DNA of 64,000 bases, from the NCBI GenBank assembly GCA_036677685.1, contig JAVBWA010000008.1, positions 62,001 to 126,000 on the forward strand, given 5' to 3'. Position numbers and translations under genes: made by a program. Origin of the DNA: JAQUBU01 sp036677685 (GTDB lineage Bacteria > Bacillota > Syntrophomonadia > Syntrophomonadales > Syntrophomonadaceae). Shown one piece after another: positions 24,877 through 31,686 of this stretch. A model generated the notes under the pieces. The model made no database searches and was not told where the DNA came from. It saw only the letters and a program-made list of their open reading frames with translations. The first letter of the stretch is position 1. Every line of letters starts with the position of its first letter.

Positions 24877-25344
24877 TTATTGCGCCGTTTTTAGACGGGC
24901 TATCATTTCCACTTCACAAGCGGCATTCAACGGCAGACTGTTAACCCCCACTGCGGCCCGGGCATGTCTGCCCTTTTCTGCGAATACCTGTTCCAGCAAT
25001 TCCGAAGCGCCGTTCAAAACTGCCGCCTGTTCAAAGAAATTGCTTTCACAACTTATGTATCCCGTAATCTTAACTATTTGCTTCAATTCATCCCAGGATT
25101 CAAGGTATTTTTTAAGAACGGCCAGACAGTTGATGGCTGCCAGTCGGCTGGCCGCTTTTCCCGCATCGAGGTTCAAATCCCGGCCCAGTTTTCCCGCATA
25201 AAGCAATTTACCGTCCTGCATGGGCAGTTGGCCTGAGACATAAATGAATTCTCCGGCCCTCAGCCCGGGTACATAAGCAGCCAGGGGCGGGTTAACATCA
25301 GGTATGCTTATCTGCAGTTCCTGTAAACGGCTGTTTATATCCAC
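24877..25344 (-). CDS. RidA-family (YjgF/YER057c) protein
   Basis: 155 aa, the longer RidA subgroup. RidA proteins hydrolyse reactive enamine/imine intermediates of PLP enzymes. The family's active-site arginine is in HARAAVGVNSLPLNAACEVE and the strand VSGQLPMQDGKL is typical. GTG start with GGAGG 7 bases upstream. It may be co-transcribed with the cation exchanger gene, whose stop lies 20 bases upstream. Confidence 0.9.
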   Translation of the reverse strand: MDINSRLQELQISIPDVNPPLAAYVPGLRAGEFIYVSGQLPMQDGKLLYAGKLGRDLNLDAGKAASRLAAINCLAVLKKYLESWDELKQIVKITGYISCESNFFEQAAVLNGASELLEQVFAEKGRHARAAVGVNSLPLNAACEVEMIARLKTAQ

Positions 25345-25364
25345 CGCTAAACCTCCTTATGACA

Positions 25365-26375
25365 TTATCTTATTATTCCTTCAAAAACTGCCATCAGGAA
25401 AATGACGTAAAAGACCCCCGACAATAATAAAGTAGTGGCAGTAATGTGTTTTTTCCTAATCAGCTCAATATATAACAAACCGGCCGATAACAGGGCCAGA
25501 ATGGCTGCAATAAAAGCCCCTCCGCTCAATTGCCAGTCAGTCAGGAATATGCCTATAGCCGGTATCATTGAACTCTGAAAAACCATGGCTCCGGTTATAT
25601 TGCCGATAGCCAGACTGTCTTTTTCGCGAGATATCCAGATAATGCTGTTGAATTTTTCGGGCAGTTCGGTAGCTACGGGGGTTATGATCAAAGCCAGGAC
25701 AAAAGCCGGAATTCCATATAGTATTGCTATTTCTTTTACCGCATCCACGAAAAGATTGGCCCCGAAGATTATTAAAACCAGAGCAAGCAAAACTTGCAAG
25801 ATAACCACTAATAAAGCTGGAGATTTCTTTTTGCGGGCAAAATAGCAGGGAGGTAATTCATGGTTAGAATCGAGGTCCCGTTCTTCACTGAGCATTACAT
25901 ATACATACCAGAAATAAGACAGGATCATAAAACAGGCGATGGCAAGCTGCCAATGCCTGAGCGCAGGAGGCATGGTGCCGGTGATAACCGCAGCGGCAAA
26001 AACTATCATAAAAAAACTAAGATCACGCGACATGCTGGAATAATCAACCTTAACCTTCATGCCTTGACGACGGCGGCGGCTAAATGCAATTACCGCCATA
26101 CCGGTTACAAACATTGCCAGGGTGGAAAGCATCAAAGGCGCGCCCAGTATAGCCCCGATGCCAATTTCATGGCCCTGCCGGCCTGAACCGAAAACAATGG
26201 CTATGATAGGGATTATGGTTTCAGGCAAAGCAGTTCCGACCGCAGCCAGTACGCTGCCCACCGCGCCTTCGGAAAGGTTTAGTTTTTCCCCCAGCCATTC
26301 CACACCGTTAACAAATACTTCGGCACCTATCAGAATTATACCCAGGCTTATTATTAGAATTGCAATACTGCCCAT
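25365..26375 (-). CDS. Sodium/calcium exchanger-family membrane protein
   Basis: 336 aa, about ten membrane helices in two inverted halves. The paired alpha-repeats are visible: EGAVGSVLAAVGTALPETI near residue 36 and ALIITPVATELPEKFNSI in the second half, both with the acidic residue that binds the cation. The basic middle loop (SRRRRQGMKVK) separates the halves. The likely function is Ca2+ or other cation extrusion against H+ or Na+. Confidence 0.9.
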   Translation of the reverse strand: MGSIAILIISLGIILIGAEVFVNGVEWLGEKLNLSEGAVGSVLAAVGTALPETIIPIIAIVFGSGRQGHEIGIGAILGAPLMLSTLAMFVTGMAVIAFSRRRRQGMKVKVDYSSMSRDLSFFMIVFAAAVITGTMPPALRHWQLAIACFMILSYFWYVYVMLSEERDLDSNHELPPCYFARKKKSPALLVVILQVLLALVLIIFGANLFVDAVKEIAILYGIPAFVLALIITPVATELPEKFNSIIWISREKDSLAIGNITGAMVFQSSMIPAIGIFLTDWQLSGGAFIAAILALLSAGLLYIELIRKKHITATTLLLSGVFYVIFLMAVFEGIIR

Positions 26376-26400
26376 ATTACGCTCCCTTATTCCTTAAGAT

Positions 26401-27165
26401 TTAAAGTAAGGCTGATATTTGGCGGCGGCCTTCAAAACTCACCACCCTGCGATAACCTGCCTGACAGGCCAGCCGGGCCGCTTGCTGCAGTCCCTCTCCG
26501 ACCTGATCGGGATGATGCGCATCCGAACCCAAAGTGATGGGTATATCCAAAGCCCTCATCATATTCAGTATTTCCGGTGCCGGATAGATCTCACCCACCG
26601 GTTTTCGCATCCCGCCACTGTTAATTTCTATTACTATTCCCTGAGCTTTAATACTTCTTAATACCTGCTCCAAATAAAAGGCAGTATTATGCCGGGAGGG
26701 GCGATGCCCCCATATCTTAATGAGATCAATATGCCCCATTATATCAAAAAGCCCTGATTCTGCAGCCTTCTTTACCAAATTAAAATATTCCTGGTATATT
26801 TCATCAATATCCCGTGATTCAAACCCCTGGCGATAATCTGGATGGTCAAATCCCCAACCGTCAATAAAATGTACGGAGCCGATAACATAATCATAGATTC
26901 CAGAAGCCAGGAATTCTTTTATAACTTGTTCTCTCCCGGGTACAAAATCTACTTCCAATCCCCTTTTAATTTTTACGGCTGGAAACTGGCCTTGAATCTC
27001 GCCAATTATTTTATGGTTTATCAGCTCACGGTACTCATCATGCTCGGCCAGACCAATTTCCTGTAAACCAAGCTCACTGGCCCTGGCTAAAAATTTGCCT
27101 ATCCATTCCGGGCTATAATCATATTCTCCATGAGCCACAGCATGTACATGATAATCCAAGAGCAA
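26401..27165 (-). CDS. PHP-domain phosphoesterase (histidinol-phosphatase HisJ type)
   Basis: 254 aa PHP fold. Metal ligands are seen in DYHVHAVAHGEYD, LAEHDEY, RGLEVDFVPG, IGSVHFI, MGHIDLIK and LGSDAHHPDQVG. These fit the trinuclear site of HisJ/HisK-type enzymes. No his genes are nearby, so the substrate is not certain. TTG start (TTGCTCTTGG) with GGAGG 7 bases upstream. It is divergent from the DUF1015 gene. Confidence 0.85.
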   Translation of the reverse strand: MLLDYHVHAVAHGEYDYSPEWIGKFLARASELGLQEIGLAEHDEYRELINHKIIGEIQGQFPAVKIKRGLEVDFVPGREQVIKEFLASGIYDYVIGSVHFIDGWGFDHPDYRQGFESRDIDEIYQEYFNLVKKAAESGLFDIMGHIDLIKIWGHRPSRHNTAFYLEQVLRSIKAQGIVIEINSGGMRKPVGEIYPAPEILNMMRALDIPITLGSDAHHPDQVGEGLQQAARLACQAGYRRVVSFEGRRQISALL

Positions 27166-27548
27166 TTGAATTCCTCCCCGCCAATGGCTTCTTAGTAATT
27201 TATTTAAGCACTATCAAGGTTAAAAAGCAAGGCGGGCCCATTGCGAATTAGCTTACATTTTTCGCAAGCTCATTACCGTTGCCTTTTAACCTTTAGCACT
27301 TACCCTAAACACGGTACACATGCGGGGTCCTGGCAATATGCTTCCGGTATGACCGTAGCCCGGTACCGATAAAAAGACAATTCAATCATCCCCAAGGAGT
27401 ATTTTATTCTGCATCGAACAGTCCGGTAGTTATCACTCCAAACACTCGACTCCGGTGCTGATTATTGCTAAAAAGAATTGCAATAAAACCAGCTATGTAC
27501 TAAAATTTTAGGAGTTAAGGGATTAAGAAGGAGGGTAATCAATCACTA
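27166..27548. other. Intergenic stretch with a long imperfect hairpin
   Basis: Between divergent genes. At 27205-27302, arms TAAGCACTATCAAGGTTAAA and its near-complement (minus strand TAAGTGCTAAAGGTTAAAA) enclose a loop with GCGAA / TTCGC pairing. Beyond it, 27303-27540 has further pairing potential (ACGGTAC / GTACCG at about 27312 and 27371) before the GGAGGG site of the DUF1015 gene. I recognise no known riboswitch or tRNA there. Confidence 0.45.
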
Positions 27549-28853
27549 ATGGCTAATATTATTCCATTTCGAGGACTCCGTTATAACCCTGAAAAAATAG
27601 GGAATATCGCATCAGTAGTTACTCCCCCCTATGATGTTATAGATGAAACCGCACAGGCACGTTATTATGCCGAACACCCGGCCAATATCATCCGTCTCGA
27701 ACTGGGGCTCATGTTCCCCGAGGATACCAATAATAACAATCGGTATACCCGGGCAGCGCAGTATTTGGAAAAATGGATGGAAGATGAAACCCTGATCCCG
27801 GAAGCAAAACCGTCCCTGTACTTTTACCAGCAGGAATTTGAATTTCGCGGGGAAAAAGTTATCCGTAACGGTTTTGTCTGCGGGCTCAAAGTTGAACCTT
27901 ATGAGAAGGGCAACATACTGCCCCACGAAGAGACCTTATCCAAACCCAAAGCAGACCGCCTGCAGCTTATGCGCGCTACCCGTTCCAACTTCAGTTCTAT
28001 TTTTGGATTGTACAGTGATGAAGAAAAAGCCGTTGAAAAACTTTTTCTGGCTGAGATTAAGGGACGACCTGCGGATATAGACATTCTCGATGAGGTTGGT
28101 GAAAGCCATCGCATCTGGGTTATAGACAATCCTCAAACCATCGATAAAATATCCGGTTTTTTGGCTTCCAGGCCCATATATATCGCAGATGGACATCACC
28201 GTTATGAAACTGCCCTGGAATATTCCAGCGAAATGAAGGAGCAGGGAAATTCGGGATTTGATTACGTAATGACCACCCTGGTTAATGTTTATGATGAAGG
28301 ACTGGTAGTTCTGCCCACCCATCGTCTGGTAGCCAACATGACTGGTTTTAAACTGGATGCGTTTATGAAGAAACTAACAGAGCTTTTTATCGTTGAGTTG
28401 TTTAAGGACAAGGATAACCTGGGATCGTTTATTGCTGAACTGGAAGCGAAAGGTAAAAGTCAAAATGCCTTCGGTATGTATAACGGAAAAGATCTTTATA
28501 TTTTGACCCTAAAGAATCCGGAGCAGGCCGGCAGTCTGCTGCCGAAGGACAAGTCCCATGCCTGGGAGAAGCTTGATGTGGCTTTGCTGGACAATATAAT
28601 TCTGGATAAAATGCTGGGTATTAATGAACAAAAACGCCGCAGCCAGGATAACCTTGCCTACAGCCGCAGTGAGCAGTGGGTTATCGAACAGGTTGACAAC
28701 CGCAATTATCAACTGGGTTTCATTCTTAATCCCACCCGCGTGGAAGAAATCGTGGAAGTGGCTGAAGCCCGCGACAAGATGCCGCAGAAATCAACCTATT
28801 TTTACCCCAAGGTAATTACCGGATTAATTTTAAATAACCTTTCTATAAAATAA
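27549..28853 (+). CDS. DUF1015 family protein
   Basis: 434 aa, conserved in many anaerobes, biochemical role not established. The family blocks are at the start (IIPFRGLRYN, SVVTPPYDVID) and in the middle (IYIADGHHRYETALEY). It is predicted to be cytoplasmic. It is monocistronic with its own terminator, which has been displaced by a family 2 element. The ribosome binding site GGAGGG is a little far (about 13 bases) from the ATG. Confidence 0.9.
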   Translation: MANIIPFRGLRYNPEKIGNIASVVTPPYDVIDETAQARYYAEHPANIIRLELGLMFPEDTNNNNRYTRAAQYLEKWMEDETLIPEAKPSLYFYQQEFEFRGEKVIRNGFVCGLKVEPYEKGNILPHEETLSKPKADRLQLMRATRSNFSSIFGLYSDEEKAVEKLFLAEIKGRPADIDILDEVGESHRIWVIDNPQTIDKISGFLASRPIYIADGHHRYETALEYSSEMKEQGNSGFDYVMTTLVNVYDEGLVVLPTHRLVANMTGFKLDAFMKKLTELFIVELFKDKDNLGSFIAELEAKGKSQNAFGMYNGKDLYILTLKNPEQAGSLLPKDKSHAWEKLDVALLDNIILDKMLGINEQKRRSQDNLAYSRSEQWVIEQVDNRNYQLGFILNPTRVEEIVEVAEARDKMPQKSTYFYPKVITGLILNNLSIK

Positions 28854-28854
28854 A

Positions 28855-29115
28855 CAGGTGCAAAACGGCACTCAGGGTGTCAATAAAGCCATCATCTTGC
28901 CAGGCCGAGCAAAAAAAGTGAAGAGCAAGGCTTTCAAGAATCCCGTGATTGAGGCGTACATGAGGTACGTCGATTGAACGGGGTTCTTCACTCAAGAGTA
29001 TAAGTGCAACCTGAGCTTGTGGCTGCGCTAACAGCTTGCCACAAGCTCGGTTTTCTTTAGAATAACGCAGCTATTCGCTTTTTTTGACGGTCTGGCAGGT
29101 GCGAAACGGCACCTG
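28855..29115 (-). repeat. Family 2 element copy e between duplicated terminator hairpins
   Basis: Reverse orientation, long form. Left flank CAGGTGCAAAACGGCACTCAG (28855-28875) and right flank CAGGTGCGAAACGGCACCTG (29096-29115) are near-identical. Between them lie the GCCAGGCCGAGCAAAAAAAG end, the GAGGCGTACATGAGGTACGT block, the extra module with GAGCTTGTGG / CCACAAGCTC, and GAATAACGCAGCTATTC, ending at GACGGTCTGG. Confidence 0.75.
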
Positions 29116-29122
29116 TTTTTTT
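29096..29122 (+). terminator. Terminator of the DUF1015 gene (right copy)
   Basis: CAGGTGC-GAAAC-GGCACCTG followed by seven T. The left copy at 28855 has lost the T run. The insertion of the repeat therefore left one working terminator about 240 bases away from the gene. Confidence 0.75.
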
Positions 29123-29130
29123 ATGTGTAC

Positions 29131-29892
29131 TTAATTTTTCTGCTTGTTGGATTCCAAAAAAGCACTCATGCGCTCAATCATATCATCACTGCCCACAAAA
29201 TTCCGAAAAGTCCAGAGCTGGGTCCTTATCGCAGCATGCACTTCCATACCCGGCACCCGGTTGGTTTGTTCCTTATTGGCTTTTAAAGCATTGCGTTCAA
29301 AATCGGCAATCCGATGGGCCAGCTTTTTGGCTTCTTCCAGATAACTTTCCAATGGATAAACATAATTGGCCAGGCCCATCTCTTTGGCCTCCTGAGCGCC
29401 ATAAATCCGGCCGGTCATGGTTACTTCCTTGGCTCTCCCCATACCGATAATCTTCCACAGGGGGTCGCTTAAGGGAGTCAAAGCCCACCGGATTTCCGGC
29501 TGTCCAACCTTGGCGGTTTCCGACATCACCCTAATGTCAGCCATAACCATAAGGTCGAACCCTGCAGCCAGGGCTGGACCACTTACTGCGGCAATGACCG
29601 GCATGGGGAATTTTAATATGCCTAAAAATGATTCTTCAATGGTTTTTAGGCCCTGATTCTTATTATTGCCCAGAGCCATCACGCTGTGCATATCAAATCC
29701 GGCCGCAAATGCATCATCTACGCCGGTCAGGACCACTGCATTAATTTCTTCATCCTTTTCCATGCGGGCGAAAACGTCGGAGATTTCGTCCAGCAATTCC
29801 ATACTCAAGGCATTTTTGATCTCGGGCCGATTGATGGTCACAACCCCGATATTGCCTTCCTTCTCAAATAAAATATACCGATAACCTTCCAT
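29131..29892 (-). CDS. Enoyl-CoA hydratase/isomerase (crotonase) family protein, altered active site
   Basis: 253 aa crotonase fold. The CoA/oxyanion segments are present: DDAFAAGFDMHS and AAVSGPALAAGFDLMVMAD. In the standard hydratase the second reads GGGCEL with a catalytic Glu; here it is AAGFDL, so Asp113 replaces Glu144 of the rat enzyme. The second catalytic Glu is kept (Glu133 in GQPEIRW), but the usual PGAGGTQR loop is TPLSDPLWK. It is therefore likely not a plain hydratase; isomerase, hydrolase or another crotonase reaction is possible. Monocistronic; a family 1 element lies just upstream. Confidence 0.88.
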   Translation of the reverse strand: MEGYRYILFEKEGNIGVVTINRPEIKNALSMELLDEISDVFARMEKDEEINAVVLTGVDDAFAAGFDMHSVMALGNNKNQGLKTIEESFLGILKFPMPVIAAVSGPALAAGFDLMVMADIRVMSETAKVGQPEIRWALTPLSDPLWKIIGMGRAKEVTMTGRIYGAQEAKEMGLANYVYPLESYLEEAKKLAHRIADFERNALKANKEQTNRVPGMEVHAAIRTQLWTFRNFVGSDDMIERMSAFLESNKQKN

Positions 29893-29906
29893 AATCTTTC
29901 CTCCCC

Positions 29907-30042
29907 TTTAAGTATCGGAAGAAACTGCGGAGCAGTTTCAACACACCACTGCAACGAGGCGGGGAACCAGAATTAACCGTCTGGTTTGTCAATAGGACCC
30001 CGACCGCTTAAAGAAGCGGGGGACATCTTTTCACCTCGTTAT
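29907..30042 (+). repeat. Family 1 element, copy G
   Basis: Complete type I copy: TTTAAGTATCGGAAG, the GAAACTGC / GCAGTTTC hairpin, AACGAGG / CCTCGTT stem, and an inner hairpin CCGCTT-AAAG-AAGCGG. It sits in the 186 bases between the crotonase start and the 30079 gene. Confidence 0.85.
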
Positions 30043-30078
30043 ATTCTCTATTCTCCAGCTTTGATTAATTATACCTGA

Positions 30079-31674
30079 TTATGGAATGATCTGGACAGTG
30101 TCTCCTGTTTTATACCATTTAGTCATTACTATAGCTCCGGGATTGATTGCTTTGCCGGTATCAAATAAGTCGTTGATGCTGTTAATCTGGAGCAAGTCGT
30201 ACCAGCTTCCATTGGATGACTTGTACCAGAGATTACTGCCGGTGCCAAGAGCGGAAATAATATTGTTTCGGGTCATGCCATTGCTGTTATCCAGTTGGAA
30301 TAAATGAGTTCCTACCAGAACCGCATTTTTAAGAATCGTAAGTTCATCAGCCACATTAACGGTATAGGTATTGCTGCTGCCATCCTCAGCATTGATTACA
30401 TAGTTTACCGGTGAACTAAAGTTATTTAAAGTAACCCCGCTCTGCTGAACGACGTCCCCAACTTTAGCAGTGGCTTGGGCTGATAAAGTAAAAGCGGATT
30501 TCAGGTTATTAATTGCAGTACCTGGTGGCACTACCACCAAAATATTATTTCCCGAAATCACACCTTCAACTGAAGGGTCGACTATACTGAAACTAATCAT
30601 TTCTTTGGCACTGCTTAAGGGTAGCACAGTGATTTGAATTGTATATATTTTGGTAGTTGTGGTATCCGCAGCGGTAACTATTAATTTGTATCCATCAGCT
30701 ATATCACTTGCTTCGGTGGTGCCGTCGGCCTGGTATACTTTAACGCTGGCCCCGCTCACCGGAGTCAGGTTGCCCGTGAAATCGGCCAGGGTTGTTCCAT
30801 ATACTACCCCGCTGATGGTGTTGACAGTATCATCGACCGTATAGCTGCTGCTGCTGACCGTCGCCTGGCTGCCGCCTGCACTCCCAGTGTTGAGTTCAAG
30901 CCTATTGACCACGCTGAAATTATCCAACTGGTCTTTTAAAACCACAAAGATATAATATCGGCTTTGAGCTTGCAGCTCGCTTATGGCAATGCTTGCCTCC
31001 TCACTGGCTTGCAGCATGGTGCTTCCTTTGCGATTATTAGCTACCGGACCCCATCCGTTGCCATTCCATATAAAACCAAATTTTACATCCAGATAGGCAG
31101 GTGCATGGTTTCCTTCTTCGGCTACTACAAAGTAAGCAGTCCCAGCTTCATTGCTCTTTACCTTAAGATCCACACTATTAGCGGTAATGTTCTGTAAATT
31201 AGGATATCCATCACTAAATTGTGGCGGCGACATATCGCGCAAAGCCACGCTAACCTGGGCATCTGCAGCCATGGCAATACCGCTGCTGTTATATATTGGG
31301 TTGGCCTCAACGGGTTTTACAACCAGCAATTCGTTGCCATCAGGATTGCCATTAGTCGTGATCACAATTGCAGCTTTATTTTTGGATTGTGCCGGCTCCA
31401 CAGTATAACTGGAAAGAGTAGCCGTCCCCCCTATAATGCTTATATCCAAATTTGCTTGGCTTATACCTGTTTTGGGGTCTAGTTTCGAGTATACCTTCTG
31501 AGTGAATGTAAGAGTTAAGTAACGGTTGTCATCTGAACTGGTAAAGCTTAAGGTTCCAAAACCAGGGGTTCCAGTTGGCGTTCCGGCCGATTGAGCAATC
31601 GGCGACATTAAACATATGAACAGCATTAACAGCATACAGCCTGACAACTGCTGGATAATTCTCCTTTGAAGCAT
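30079..31674 (-). CDS. Secreted protein with cadherin-like/Ig-like beta domains
   Basis: 531 aa. A signal peptide ends near SPIAQSAG. The rest is Ser/Thr/Asn-rich and beta-strand-like. At least two similar modules are visible, one near ISGVVYGTTLADFTGNLTPV with KIYTIQITVLP and one near ISGNNILVVVPPGTAINNL with VNYVINAEDGSSNTYTVNV. These resemble bacterial cadherin-like (DUF5018-type) repeats found in surface proteins. The C-terminus (SNGSWYDLLQINS) is unfamiliar. No SLH or sortase signal is seen, so attachment may rely on the SLH protein encoded 12 bases upstream in the same operon. AAGGAGG ribosome binding site. Confidence 0.75.
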   Translation of the reverse strand: MLQRRIIQQLSGCMLLMLFICLMSPIAQSAGTPTGTPGFGTLSFTSSDDNRYLTLTFTQKVYSKLDPKTGISQANLDISIIGGTATLSSYTVEPAQSKNKAAIVITTNGNPDGNELLVVKPVEANPIYNSSGIAMAADAQVSVALRDMSPPQFSDGYPNLQNITANSVDLKVKSNEAGTAYFVVAEEGNHAPAYLDVKFGFIWNGNGWGPVANNRKGSTMLQASEEASIAISELQAQSRYYIFVVLKDQLDNFSVVNRLELNTGSAGGSQATVSSSSYTVDDTVNTISGVVYGTTLADFTGNLTPVSGASVKVYQADGTTEASDIADGYKLIVTAADTTTTKIYTIQITVLPLSSAKEMISFSIVDPSVEGVISGNNILVVVPPGTAINNLKSAFTLSAQATAKVGDVVQQSGVTLNNFSSPVNYVINAEDGSSNTYTVNVADELTILKNAVLVGTHLFQLDNSNGMTRNNIISALGTGSNLWYKSSNGSWYDLLQINSINDLFDTGKAINPGAIVMTKWYKTGDTVQIIP

Positions 31675-31686
31675 TTAACTACCTCC

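Noticed and set aside
27303..27420. Known riboswitch before the DUF1015 gene
   Set aside because: Checked by eye against TPP, cobalamin, SAM, c-di-GMP, THF and fluoride consensus elements; none fits.
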